DNA of 64,000 nucleotides. It comes from CAWEBF01 sp963807235 (GTDB taxonomy: Bacteria; Acidobacteriota; Vicinamibacteria; Vicinamibacterales; UBA2999). The notes beneath the pieces are model-generated. The model made no database searches. It saw only the letters and a list, made by a program, of their open reading frames with translations, and was not told the DNA's origin. Each line of letters opens with the position of its first letter. The first letter of the stretch is position 1. Of the stretch, positions 42,755 to 51,899 are shown one piece after another. Position numbers and translations under genes: made by a program. The DNA lies in assembly GCA_963807235.1 (NCBI GenBank), contig CAWEBF010000009.1, positions 310,001 through 374,000 of the forward strand, written 5' to 3'.

Positions 42755-43488
42755 TGCGGTACCTGATTCTCAGCGACGTCCACGCCAATCTCGAGGCCCT
42801 GGAGGCCGTCCTCGAGGCCGATCGCTCCTGGACGCATGTGCTGATGCTGGGCGACGTGGTCGGGTACGGCGCCGATCCCAATGCCGTCGTGGAACGCGTG
42901 CGGGCACTGCCGATCGCGGCCATGGTGCGCGGGAATCACGACAAGGTGGCGACGGGGCTGGCGCCGACCGACACGTTCAACCCGGTGGCGCGGCACGCGA
43001 TCACGTGGACGACGCGCGTCCTGACGCCCGACAACCACGCGTGGCTGGCCGCGCTCCCGCAGGGACCGACGACCGTGGAGGACCATGTGGAGATCTGCCA
43101 CGGCGCGCCGCTCGACGAGGATTTCTATGTCTTCGACGAGATGGACGCCCAGCGCGCGTCTGCGGGCGTGACGCGGCCGCTCTGTCTCTTCGGGCACACT
43201 CACGTTGCCTGCGTCTTCGAACTGAGCGGTCCTGGGATTCAGGCGCGCATCCCCGGCCCCGAACCCTCGGTGTATGAGTTCTCGTTGCTGGCGCGCGCGA
43301 TGGTCAACTGCGGCGCCGTGGGCCAGCCACGCGACGGCGATCCCCGGGCCGGCTACGGCGTACTGGATACCGGTAACCGCACGGTGACGCTGGCGCGCGT
43401 GCCCTACGACATCCAGACCGCGCAGTCGAAGATCTTGGCCGCAGGCCTGCCGCCCTCGCTCGCTACACGCCTCGGCGTCGGTCGTTGA
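42754..43488 (+). CDS. YfcE/MJ0936-type metallophosphoesterase
   Basis: 244 residues from MRYLILSDVHANLEALEA at 42754. The metal motifs are SDVHAN, LGDVVGYG, VRGNHDK, ICHG and LFGHTHV. It lies in the aro operon but acts on an unknown phosphodiester. A weak 7-bp array follows its stop. Confidence 0.9.
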   Translation: MRYLILSDVHANLEALEAVLEADRSWTHVLMLGDVVGYGADPNAVVERVRALPIAAMVRGNHDKVATGLAPTDTFNPVARHAITWTTRVLTPDNHAWLAALPQGPTTVEDHVEICHGAPLDEDFYVFDEMDAQRASAGVTRPLCLFGHTHVACVFELSGPGIQARIPGPEPSVYEFSLLARAMVNCGAVGQPRDGDPRAGYGVLDTGNRTVTLARVPYDIQTAQSKILAAGLPPSLATRLGVGR

Positions 43489-43490
43489 GG

Positions 43491-43517
43491 AATTCGCAAT
43501 GCACAATGCCAATTCAC
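43491..43517. repeat. Degenerate 7-bp array, AATTCAC type
   Basis: AATTCGC, AATGCAC, AATGCC (6 bases) and AATTCAC, starting 2 bp after the phosphoesterase stop. AATTCAC is the reverse complement of GTGAATT, the word in 27792 and 30846. Weak, but in the same place relative to a gene end. Confidence 0.55.
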
Positions 43518-43571
43518 AAAGGGGACACGGAACTGCAGCTCCGGCCAGCTTTGTGATTTGACTGGGGCCCG

Positions 43572-43730
43572 TTAGGACTTCCGCTCCGCTTCACGAGCGG
43601 CTTTCGCTGCGGCTTTTTTCATCTGCGAGGCGTAAGCATCCGCGGCAGCTCGAGACCCCAGTATCCAGCCGATCACGATCCCCAGGAGCAGCACGCCCGG
43701 GATGTAGAGGAAGTGCGCGGCTGTCGGCAT
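43572..43730 (-). CDS. 52-residue membrane protein at the end of the ccm cluster
   Basis: It starts MPTAAHFLYIPGVLLLGIVI at 43730, has one transmembrane helix and a basic, alanine-rich tail (MKKAAAKAAREAERKS). It is coupled to the upstream CcmD-like gene (TGATG). Too short for common gene callers. Function unknown; possibly an accessory to the cytochrome c maturation complex. Confidence 0.6.
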   Translation of the reverse strand: MPTAAHFLYIPGVLLLGIVIGWILGSRAAADAYASQMKKAAAKAAREAERKS

Positions 43731-44020
43731 CAGGATCGCGAGCGCGCCTTCAGCTCGCCTTCGAGCCGTCGAACTTCCTGCTGCACGGCCCCCACGCGCC
43801 TGGCGATCGACAGCACATATACGAACAGCGCCACCAGCACGACCACGTAGGCGCCAACGAGGAGCGGGGCCGCCGGCAGCTGCTCGGTTGCCGGCAGCTC
43901 GGACACTGGCACGAACTCATCCTGGCGCTGCGGCTGCTGGCCCAGTGTCTCCTGGGAAAGGGCCAGCGCTGCGGTGCCGATGAGGAACAGGGAGAAGGCG
44001 ATATGGCGGACTGTGGTCAT
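43730..44020 (-). CDS. CcmD-like small membrane protein
   Basis: 96 residues. A signal-like N-terminus (MTTVRHIAFSLFLIGTAALA), then a Pro-rich stretch and a CcmD-type helix VGAYVVVLVALFVYVLSIAR with a coiled tail. It follows ccmC by 7 bp, as CcmD does in System I, where it stabilises the CcmABC complex. Confidence 0.7.
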   Translation of the reverse strand: MTTVRHIAFSLFLIGTAALALSQETLGQQPQRQDEFVPVSELPATEQLPAAPLLVGAYVVVLVALFVYVLSIARRVGAVQQEVRRLEGELKARSRS

Positions 44021-44027
44021 GGGTCGT

Positions 44028-44684
44028 CTACTCGTCGAGCGCGAGATGCAGCGCGTCGAGCCGCTGCCGGCCCTCCTCGAGCTGCTTGCGCATGGTCATC
44101 AGCAGGATGAAGAGGAGCAGGAAGGCCGTCACGCAGAACATCAACGGGAAGCCCATCGAAACAGGAAGCGTCGGCACGACGGTGGTGGCCGGATGGATCG
44201 TGCGCCAGTAGTTCACCGAGATGTAGATGAACGGCACGTTGGCCATGCCGAAAAGCGCCAGCGCGGCCGCCAGCCGCTCCGAGCCGGGTCCGCCGTACCT
44301 ACGCAGGATGAGGTAGGCGCACGACACCAGCCATCCGACCAGGCTCGACGTGATACGGGCGTCCCAGATCCAGAACGTGCCCCACGCGCGGCGCGCCCAG
44401 AGCGGCCCGGTCACGAGCGTCAGGAGGCCGAAGAGGACGGTCAGCTCCGCGGCCGCCAGTGCCGTACGGTCGTGCTTCTCGTCTCCGGTGGCGAGATAAC
44501 GGCCGCTGGCGATGCCGCAGACCATCGCGCCGAGCAGGAACATCCACGCCGACGGCATGTGGTAGTAGAAGATCTTCTGCACCATGCCCATGGTGGATTC
44601 GTAGGGCGCGTTGGCGATGATGAGGGGCGACGCCGCAAACATCGCGCCGCACGCGAGCGCCACCGGTGTGAACCACTTCGGCAT
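44028..44684 (-). CDS. ccmC: Heme exporter subunit CcmC
   Basis: 218 residues with six helices. The tryptophan-rich WWD segment is WGTFWIWDARITSSLVGW. HMPSAWMFLLG and NVPFIYISVNYWRTIHP carry the heme-ligand histidines. It loads heme onto CcmE. It lies between ccmB and ccmD. Confidence 0.95.
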   Translation of the reverse strand: MPKWFTPVALACGAMFAASPLIIANAPYESTMGMVQKIFYYHMPSAWMFLLGAMVCGIASGRYLATGDEKHDRTALAAAELTVLFGLLTLVTGPLWARRAWGTFWIWDARITSSLVGWLVSCAYLILRRYGGPGSERLAAALALFGMANVPFIYISVNYWRTIHPATTVVPTLPVSMGFPLMFCVTAFLLLFILLMTMRKQLEEGRQRLDALHLALDE

Positions 44685-44719
44685 ACGAGCAAACTGTACT
44701 TGAAAGGCGGCGGCCCCGC

Positions 44720-45436
44720 CTACTCCGCCATCACCAGCTCGAAGGTCCAGAGCGCCAGCGTCACGAACACCGCGTCGAACGCGATGAGCAGCGCCAGCCA
44801 GAATCGTGCGATGGCGACGTCGAACTCCGGGGCGATGAGCGCCGACGTGCCGCGAACGCCGGCGATGAGCACCGGGACCACCACCGGATAGAGCAGCACG
44901 GGCAGCAGCACGTCGCGGCTGCGGGCTCGCACCAGCATGGCGGCAAAAAGCGTCCCCACCGCTGCGAACCCGAGCGTGCCGGTCACCAGGATTGCGAGCA
45001 GCCAGAACGGCCGTGTGAGGAGCGGCGCCGCGAACAGCAGCGTGACGAGCGGCGTCAGGATCAGCTCGACGGCCAGCAGCAGGCTCACGATGCCGGCCAG
45101 CTTGCCGAGGTAGACGGCTGCGCGCGGGACCGGCGCCAGCAGCAGCGCGCGCAGCGTCTCGGCCTGCCGCTCGCGCTCGAAGGTCCGTCCCAGCGCCAGC
45201 GTGCCGGCGAACGTCAGGGTGGCCCAGAGGATCCCCTCCCCCGCCCCTTCGGGCGCCCGCCCGTCGCGCACGATCGCAAACGCGAACACCAGCAGGCACG
45301 AGACCGCGAAGAAGAGCGTCGTGTAGACGATCTCCCGGCTGCGCGCCTCGACCGTCCAGTCCTTGCGGACGATCTGCCAGACCGCCGCCGCCAGGCTAGG
45401 CGTCTTGACCGTCTCGAATGCGGGATGTTCAGTCAC
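44720..45436 (-). CDS. ccmB: Heme exporter subunit CcmB
   Basis: 238 residues from a GTG at 45436 (TEHPAFETVKTPSLAAAVW). Six helices, with LALGRTFERERQAETLRALL and AAVYLGKLAG as in CcmB. The frame continues upstream through the palindromic repeat, which is not coding. It follows ccmA with the repeat element between. Confidence 0.92.
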   Translation of the reverse strand: MTEHPAFETVKTPSLAAAVWQIVRKDWTVEARSREIVYTTLFFAVSCLLVFAFAIVRDGRAPEGAGEGILWATLTFAGTLALGRTFERERQAETLRALLLAPVPRAAVYLGKLAGIVSLLLAVELILTPLVTLLFAAPLLTRPFWLLAILVTGTLGFAAVGTLFAAMLVRARSRDVLLPVLLYPVVVPVLIAGVRGTSALIAPEFDVAIARFWLALLIAFDAVFVTLALWTFELVMAE

Positions 45437-45460
45437 GTGGGCTTCGGTCAAGACGCCTAC

Positions 45461-45549
45461 GCCCGCCCGGAGGGCGGGCAATCAAACACTGCTCTCGCGT
45501 GGCGGAGCCATCCGACATACTCGGCGGATCGAGGCGAAGCCGCGCGAGA
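45461..45549. repeat. GNA-triloop palindromic element, copy B
   Basis: The hairpin GCCCGCCC-GGA-GGGCGGGC (45461-45479), core AATCAAACACTGC, then a palindrome with arms TCTCGCGTGGC (45493-45503) and GCCGCGCGAGA (45539-45549). It also has TGGC-GGA-GCCA and GGC-GAA-GCC mini-hairpins. It lies between ccmA and ccmB. Confidence 0.8.
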
Positions 45550-45551
45550 CG

Positions 45552-46280
45552 TCATCGGCCGACGACTCCCTGGTAGGTGGCGCGCAGGTGCTCGGGCCTG
45601 GCCACCGCGTGGACCATGCGCCCCTCGCGCAGGAAGAGGGCCTGATCCAGCAGCCCATCGGCCAGGTCCAGATCGTGCGTGGCCAGGATGACGATGCGGC
45701 CTTCGGATTTGAGCGCCCGCAGCCGCTCCACGAGCGCCGACGCCGACGCGTCGTCGAGACCCGTGAATGGCTCGTCGAGCAGGACGAGGCGCGGCGAATG
45801 AATCAGGGCGCGCTCGAGCCCGGCGCGCTGACGCATGCCCCGCGAATAGGCCGACGTTGGTTCGTCGGCGCGCGCCTCGAGGCCGGCCGTCCGCAGCGCG
45901 TCGGCAACCCTCGCCGGGGCGTCGGGGACACCGTACAGCCCCGCGAAGAACAGGAGGTTCTCGCGCGCGGTCAATTCAGGGTAAAGGAAGAGATCGTGCC
46001 CCAGCACGCCGATGCGCGCCCGCAGCTGCGCGAAGTCGGCTACGGCGCCGGCTGCGGCGTCGAGTGCGGTCGCGGCGCCGTAGGCTACCGTGCCCGAGGT
46101 CGGGCGGAGCAGCGTGGACAGGACGCCCAGCAGCGTGGACTTCCCGGCGCCGTTGGGACCCAGCACGCCCACGATCTCGCCGCGGGTTGCCGAAAAAGAG
46201 ACCTTGTGCAGCGCGCGACGCCGGCCGAACGCGCGGCCGACCTCGCGAACCGTGACCGCGTCGAAATCCAGGGACGTCAC
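45552..46280 (-). CDS. ccmA: Heme exporter ATPase CcmA
   Basis: 242 residues, GTG start at 46280. Walker A GPNGAGKSTLLG, signature YSRGMRQRAGLER, Walker B LVLLDEPFTGLDD, H-loop ILATHDLDLADG. It powers release of holo-CcmE. It is coupled to the upstream gene (GTGA). Confidence 0.95.
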   Translation of the reverse strand: MTSLDFDAVTVREVGRAFGRRRALHKVSFSATRGEIVGVLGPNGAGKSTLLGVLSTLLRPTSGTVAYGAATALDAAAGAVADFAQLRARIGVLGHDLFLYPELTARENLLFFAGLYGVPDAPARVADALRTAGLEARADEPTSAYSRGMRQRAGLERALIHSPRLVLLDEPFTGLDDASASALVERLRALKSEGRIVILATHDLDLADGLLDQALFLREGRMVHAVARPEHLRATYQGVVGR

Positions 46281-47497
46281 GCGGCGACGCCCTCGCCACC
46301 TCCCTGAGGGCCCGCCGGGGCCTGGTCCAGCTCGCCGTACACCTGCTCCAGTTCCTGGAGCAGCCGCTGCCGCCGCGTGGCGTGCCGCTCGGCCGAGATC
46401 GAGCCGTCGCGCCGCTTGGCGTCGAGTTGATCGAGTTCCTGGAGCAGCGCCTCACGCCGGTTCGTCAACGTCTGGCGCGACACGACGCGCGAGCCCCCGG
46501 CGAATCCCATCCACGCGCCGAGCGCCAGGAGCCCGGCGGCCAACCCCAGCGCCACGTATCGCGGCGTGCGCGACTCGAACGGCAGGTTGCTCAGCGTGAC
46601 CGTGAGCGGCTGTCCCGCCGCGAGCGCGGGCCCCCGGCCCAGCACGAACACCGTTCCGCCGTCCGCCGTCACGTCGCTGGTGGTCGGGAGCTGCGGCGAC
46701 GCCATCGTGAGCCCAGCCACCTTCTCCACGCCGACCGTGACCTGCTCGAAGGCGGCAGGCCACCGCTGCTCGAGCGTCCAGGTGCTGCTGCCGTAGGCCT
46801 GACGGAACGCGACCTGCACCGGCGTGGTGCCGGCATCGAACGGCCCGGTGATGGTGAGACGCGTGCCGCTGACAGTCCCCGCCTTCGACGAACCCTCCAG
46901 GGCCGTGACCCCGGTGGCGCCGGGCGGCAGGTCCACGATGAGCGGGGCGCCGACATCCACCCGCGCGCGCGCGTTGTTCACGATGTCGAGGACGTAGTAG
47001 ACCTGCAGCGAGTCGTTGTCGAACTGCATCAGCACGCGGCTGTTGCCCCCAAAGACAACGGCGCCTTTCGTGGGGGGCGCGGCGGCGGCCTTCGCGGCTT
47101 CCTGAGCCCGCCGCTCCGCGGCTTTGGCGATCCCTGCCACCAGGATCACGCGCACGCCCCCGCTCGCCGGCACGCTGAACGGCTGCGATTCCATCGCCTC
47201 GCCGTCCACGGTGGCCGTGGCGCGGCCTTCCTGCCCTACCGGCAGGCTGGTGAACTCGGCCCTTCCCATCGCGTCGGTGGTGGCGGTGACCGTCTTGCCG
47301 TCAATCGACACCCGGACGGTTTCGCCGGGCGCGTCGTTGCCGATGGACTCGCGCACCACTCGAACCGTGACGGTGCCTGTGGGCAACTCGGGCGCGGGCA
47401 GGGCGCGCCCGTGAATCAGCGAGGGATCCGGCATCTGCACCTGGGCCAGAGCCGGTGCCGCCGTCAGCAGCGCGGTGAGCAGCAGAACGGGTTTCAC
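46277..47497 (-). CDS. Periplasmic protein with C-terminal membrane helix, in the ccm cluster
   Basis: 406 residues, GTG start at 47497. A signal peptide (KPVLLLTALLTAAPALAQ), Ig-like or carboxypeptidase-regulatory-like beta domains (GKTVTATTDAMGRAEFTS), one helix YVALGLAAGLLALGAWMGFA and a short coiled tail. No named family recognised. Overlap with ccmA and the zinc-ribbon gene suggests a maturation partner. Confidence 0.7.
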   Translation of the reverse strand: MKPVLLLTALLTAAPALAQVQMPDPSLIHGRALPAPELPTGTVTVRVVRESIGNDAPGETVRVSIDGKTVTATTDAMGRAEFTSLPVGQEGRATATVDGEAMESQPFSVPASGGVRVILVAGIAKAAERRAQEAAKAAAAPPTKGAVVFGGNSRVLMQFDNDSLQVYYVLDIVNNARARVDVGAPLIVDLPPGATGVTALEGSSKAGTVSGTRLTITGPFDAGTTPVQVAFRQAYGSSTWTLEQRWPAAFEQVTVGVEKVAGLTMASPQLPTTSDVTADGGTVFVLGRGPALAAGQPLTVTLSNLPFESRTPRYVALGLAAGLLALGAWMGFAGGSRVVSRQTLTNRREALLQELDQLDAKRRDGSISAERHATRRQRLLQELEQVYGELDQAPAGPQGGGEGVAA

Positions 47498-48084
47498 GCG
47501 CGGGGCAGGCCGAGGCCGCACTGCTTGCAGAAGCGCGCGTCGGCGTCGTTGGCGGTGCCGCATCCCTTGCACAGGCCGGTCGCGGCCGCGGGTGGTGCGG
47601 CGGTGACCCGCCGCCGCTCGAGCTCGCGGTCGATCTGCTCGCGGTATGACGTGCCCGCGTCGAGCCGCACGATGAGTCCCGCCGCCTTGGCGCGCAGACG
47701 CGCCGCCATTTCGGCGAAGTCCGCCTCCGACACCTTGCCCATGGAGCGGTCGAACTCGAGCTCCTTGATCGATCGCAGGGTCAGCGCCTTCTCGCGCTCC
47801 AGCCCTGCGCGCGTGCGCCCCCCGAGGACGCGCCCGAGCGGGCCGGGCACGGACACCGACTCGCCGACAAACGGCGTCAGCGTACGCAGTGCCGCAATGC
47901 CCACCGCGGCCGCGGCAAAGATCGTGGCGCTCAGGAGGATGATGGCCGCGGGCGACTGGCCTCGCGACATGAAGACGACGAACGTGGCGCCTACCAACGC
48001 GGCAAGCGCGAAGAGCTGCCACGCGGGGACGGCGTCAGCGGTTCCCCGTGGCGAGTCGTCACTAGTCGAGGTCGCGGAGCTCAT
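47494..48084 (-). CDS. Membrane protein with C-terminal zinc ribbon
   Basis: 196 residues from MSSATSTSDDSPRGTADAVP at 48084. Two N-terminal helices, a helical coiled segment (KALTLRSIKELEFDRSMG) and a zinc ribbon CKGCG...CKQCG at the end. It is placed between ccmH and the previous gene, overlapping both. The CcmI-like position suggests a role as an apocytochrome handler; that is inference. Confidence 0.65.
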   Translation of the reverse strand: MSSATSTSDDSPRGTADAVPAWQLFALAALVGATFVVFMSRGQSPAAIILLSATIFAAAAVGIAALRTLTPFVGESVSVPGPLGRVLGGRTRAGLEREKALTLRSIKELEFDRSMGKVSEADFAEMAARLRAKAAGLIVRLDAGTSYREQIDRELERRRVTAAPPAAATGLCKGCGTANDADARFCKQCGLGLPRA

Positions 48085-50514
48085 CGTCCAGACGCGCGTC
48101 CAGCGTGGGGTCGATGGGCGCCTGGGGCCCGCCGGCGTCGTCGCTCTTCCGCCGCGACCACCGGAACGCGGTGATGCCCACAAGCGCGAGCCCCGCCGCG
48201 CCGGCGACGATCGGAAAAATCCGCGCGGTGCGGTTGAAGCCCTCGTTCGGCGGCACCATCAACGCCTGCGGGCCCCTGCTCCTTCACGAACGACACCAGC
48301 ACCTGCTGGTGGTTCTGGCCCTGCGCGATGAACTTCCGAATCACGGCCATCTGCTCGGCTTCGCCGTGACAGTTGGGCATGCCGCACTTCGCCAGCGATC
48401 GCCGGCAGCTGCACGTGCACTTGATGTCCTCGCGGACAGCCCTCTCCAGCGCGGTGAACACGGTGACCTGAGCCATCGCGGCACGTGCCGACCCCAGCAG
48501 CATCAGCAGGATGAGGCCCACGGTGGCACCGCTCCTGGCCACCGCAGGCGCGCTTGCGGCCGCGAAGGCAAACGTGGACTCGGGCAGGAGCGCGATGAGC
48601 GTGCCGATCCCCACCACGCCGAAGCCGAACCAGAGCCAGTTGACGAGCGGGTTGACCACCAGTTCCACGGTCGCCGATTGCTCGCCGGGCTCGAACGCCG
48701 CCAGTACCAGATAGATGTCCTCCGAGAACCCGCGGCGGATCGCCACTTCGGTGGTGGGCTGGTCCTCGTGCTTCCGGAAGTACCAGCGCGCCGGATACAT
48801 CTTGCCGATTTCCTGGCCGTCCTTGGTGACGGTCAGGTGCGCCGTCACCATCTGCTTCTGCCCGTCGTCGGTGACGCGCAGCGCGTCCAGACGCGCCGTC
48901 ACGTCGCCAGCCTGGACGACCTGACCCGGCTTCAGGAGCAGTTGCTCCGCCTGCTTGAACGCCTCGCCGGTGAACCCCAGCACCATCAAGACGACGCCGA
49001 CGTGCACGATGTAGCCACCGTAGCGCCGCTTGTTGCGCCCCACCAGCCCCACGAGCGCCGTGAAGACATCGGTGCCGGTGGCCGTCTGGCGCACACGCGC
49101 GCCGCGCCAGAACTCCTGGCCCACCGTGCCCAGCACGAAGCCGCACAACGCAAAGCACAGCCCCGCGCTCCAGAACTTCACCCCGAGGAGTACCATGGCC
49201 ACGCCGACCACGAGCCCGGTGAGGCACGGGAACAGGAACTGATCTTTCAGATTGGCCAGCGTGGATTTGCGCCACGCGAGCAGCGGCCCGGTGCCGGTCA
49301 GCAGCATCAGGATCAAGCCGATGGGCACCATCCACGCATTGAAAAACGGCGGACCGACCGTGATGCGCTGCCCCGTCACCGCCTCGCTGAGCGTCGGGAA
49401 CATCGTGGCGAACAGCACGAAGAACGCGCAGAAGAGCAGAATCCAGTTGTTGGCCATGAACGCCGCTTCGCGCGACACCCACGAATCCAACTCGTTGCGC
49501 GCTTTGAGGAGCGGCAGCCGGTAGATCACCAGGCTGAAGCTCCCCACCAGGATCGTGATCATGAAGATCGTGAAGAGGCGCGCCAGTTCCGGGTCCTCAC
49601 CGAAGGCGTGCACCGACTGCACCACGCCCGACCGCGTCATGAACGTGCCGAAGATCGTCAGGAAGAACGTCATGATGACGAGCGTGACGTTCCACACCCG
49701 CAACATGCCGCGCCGCTCCTGCACCATCACCGAGTGCAGGAAGGCCGTGGCCGTGAACCAGGGCAGGAGGCCCGCGTTCTCCACGGGATCCCACATCCAG
49801 TAGCCGCCCCAACCCAGCTCCTCGTAAGCCCACACCATCCCCAGCCCGAGGCCGAAGGAGAGGAACAGCCAGGCGATCATCGTCCACCGCCGGACGGCGC
49901 GCAGCCACGAGTCGTCCAGGTAGCCGGTGATGAGCGCCGCCATGCCGAAGGCGTACGGGATGGTGAGGCCCACGAAGCCGAGGTACATCGTGGGCGGGTG
50001 AATCACCATCAGGAAGTTCTGGAGCAAGGGGCTCAACCCCTGGCCGTCCGCCGGGGTCTGCGGTGAGGAAGGTGCCGAACGGGTTGTTGTGGACGATCGC
50101 CAGGTAGAGAAAGAACATCTCCACGCCGGAGATGATCGCCACGACGTAGGGAATCAGCTCGCGGTGCTTCTCGCGGTTGATGTAGACCGCCACGGTGCCG
50201 AACGCCGAGAGCAGCGTCACCCAGAACATCAGGGAGCCGTCGAGGCCGCCCCAGTACGCGGTCAGCTTGTAGAAGAGCGGCTGCGCCGAGTCCGAGACCT
50301 GGTTGACGTATTTGATCGAGTAGTCGCCGACCACGAACGCGTGGACGATGACGGCGGACGCGGCGGCCATGATCGCCGCCACCAGATAGAACGCGCCGAC
50401 CGCGCTTTCAACGAGCGCCGTCGAGCGGCGCCTGGCGCCGGCCACGCCCATCCCGGCCGCGTAGGCGGCGACGACGAAAGCCGCCAGCAGCAGGTAGTAG
50501 CCGAGCGAGGCCAT
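48062..50514 (-). CDS. ccmF: CcmF fused to a CcmH-like domain; frame broken twice
   Basis: CcmF ligates heme to apocytochromes. It starts MASLGYYLLLAAFVVAAYAA at 50514, with WWD segment WGGYWMWDPVENAGLLPW. After CcmF the same frame continues through a helix into a CcmH-like domain (REDIKCTCSCRRSLAKCG, then NCH), which ends LDARLDDELRDLD. CcmH normally has LRCxxC; here there are five cysteines. Extra bases break the frame near 50055 and 48268; removing them restores DPADGQGLSPLLQNF and GPQALMVPPNEGF. Confidence 0.9.
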
Positions 50515-50960
50515 CTACTCTCCGCCGGTCTGTGCGGGGGGAGGATGGGGGCGCCCCCGGAGGTCGGCGTAGCCGGAGCCGCTTCGTACTTCGACGGGCA
50601 CTTGGCCGTCATCTCGGTGGCATGGAAGCCGTCGTCGGTGAGCCGCCCGGTGAGCACGACTTCGGAATCGGCCTGGAACGTGTCGGGGACCTTACCCGTG
50701 TAGTAGGCGCGCATCACCTTGCCGTTGCGCTGGATGTCGAAGCGGTACTCCAGCGTGTCGCGCTTGCGGGCGATGGAGGGCCCAATCACGTAGCCATGCA
50801 CCTGCAGGTTCTTGCCCTGCCACTCGGCCGGGCTGGCCATGACCTCGTCCGCGTACTTGTAGTACTGCATGCTCTCGCCGAGCGAGGTGTAGAGCAGCAC
50901 ACCGAAGGCAGTGGCTAGCACGACCACCGTGAGACTGACTTTGGCTGTTTTTGCGCTCAT
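50515..50960 (-). CDS. ccmE: Cytochrome c heme chaperone CcmE, CxxxY type; 3' frame uncertain
   Basis: It starts MSAKTAKVSLTVVVLATAFG at 50960: a membrane anchor, then the OB-fold with VHGYVIGPS and VPDTFQADSEVVLTGRL. The heme-binding motif is CPSKY (TAKCPSKYEAA), the CxxxY variant instead of the usual HxxxY. One frame change in the C-run near 50540 is likely, giving an end QTGGE and TAG at 50517-50515, next to the ccmF ATG. The CxxxY variant is known from Desulfovibrio and archaea. Confidence 0.85.
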
Positions 50961-51001
50961 ATGGCTGGCCCCCGGGGAATTTCCTAAGTGCTGCGGCGCC
51001 T

Positions 51002-51568
51002 TCAGGATACTTGAATTCCGGCCTCCCTGCACCACGTGCTGACGAGCTCCATCGGCAGGCCCACGACGTTCGAAAACGACCCGTCTATCCGCTCCACGAA
51101 CCGGGACGCCCCGCCCTGCACCGCGTAGGCGCCGGCCTTGTCGAGCGGCTCGCCGGAGCCGACGTACCACGCCACGTCGGCCTGGCTCAGCGGTGTGAAG
51201 GTCACGACCGTTGAGACGACGGCCTGGCGCAAAAAGCTGGATGGCCCCAGGAGGCACACGCCGGTCAGGACCCGGTGCGACCGGCCGGCCAGCAGTCGCA
51301 GCATGCGCGCGGCGTCCGCCTGGTCGGCCGGCTTGCCCAGAATCGTGTCGTCCACGACCACCGTCGTGTCGGCGCCCAGCACAAACGCGGCGGGGCGCTG
51401 CGCCCACACGGTTGAGGCTTTCTCCTTCGCCAGCCGCTCGACATACGCCTCGGCCGACTCCCCTTCGAGCACGGACTCGTCGATGCTGGCCGGTTCGACG
51501 TGAAACGCGATGCCTTCCTCGCGCAACAGGTCGGCCCGTCGAGGCGATGCCGAGGCCAGCAGCAACAT
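51002..51568 (-). CDS. maf: Maf-type nucleotide pyrophosphatase
   Basis: 188 residues from MLLLASASPRRADLLREEG at 51568. The motif ASPRR at the start, then GADTTVVVDDTILGKP and SFSNVVGLPMELV, which are typical. It removes non-canonical dNTPs. It is divergent from the DciA-like gene with 37 bp between. Confidence 0.93.
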   Translation of the reverse strand: MLLLASASPRRADLLREEGIAFHVEPASIDESVLEGESAEAYVERLAKEKASTVWAQRPAAFVLGADTTVVVDDTILGKPADQADAARMLRLLAGRSHRVLTGVCLLGPSSFLRQAVVSTVVTFTPLSQADVAWYVGSGEPLDKAGAYAVQGGASRFVERIDGSFSNVVGLPMELVSTWCREAGIQVS

Positions 51569-51605
51569 CACCCATTATTGTCGCCGGGTGCTATCGTGCT
51601 CGCCG

Positions 51606-51893
51606 ATGATCGCCGTGCACACGCTCGTGCCTGCGGGGTTGGCCGAGGCACTGCGAAAGGCTCCCCTTTCGGACGAGAAGGTGTCGCTGGCGTGGCGGAT
51701 TGCGGTGGGGCCAGCCGTCGATCATGCAAGTCGCGTGTCGCTCAAGAACGGCGTGCTGCTGGTCGCCGTGACGCGCCCCGAATGGCAACGCGAAATTCGG
51801 CGGTCGTCGGGCCTCATCCGCTCCCGGCTCGAGGCCTTCCTCGGCGAGGGGACGGTCCGGTCCGTGAAAGTGTCGCTGCGGGAGAGCCTCTGA
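51606..51893 (+). CDS. DciA-like (DUF721) protein
   Basis: 95 residues from MIAVHTLVPAGLAEALRKAP. It has the DUF721 pattern WRIAVGPAVDHASRV and LLVAVTRPEWQREIRR. DciA loads the replicative helicase in bacteria without DnaC; the small size and fold fit. Confidence 0.75.
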   Translation: MIAVHTLVPAGLAEALRKAPLSDEKVSLAWRIAVGPAVDHASRVSLKNGVLLVAVTRPEWQREIRRSSGLIRSRLEAFLGEGTVRSVKVSLRESL

Positions 51894-51899
51894 CCAGGC

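Noticed and set aside
45437..45481. N-terminal extension of CcmB through the palindromic repeat
   Set aside because: The extra residues are encoded by the repeat element; CcmB homology starts after the GTG at 45436.
48105..50066. Long plus-strand frame opposite ccmF
   Set aside because: It is composed mainly of His, Arg and Gln codons produced by the antisense of a GC-rich membrane gene; no recognisable protein.
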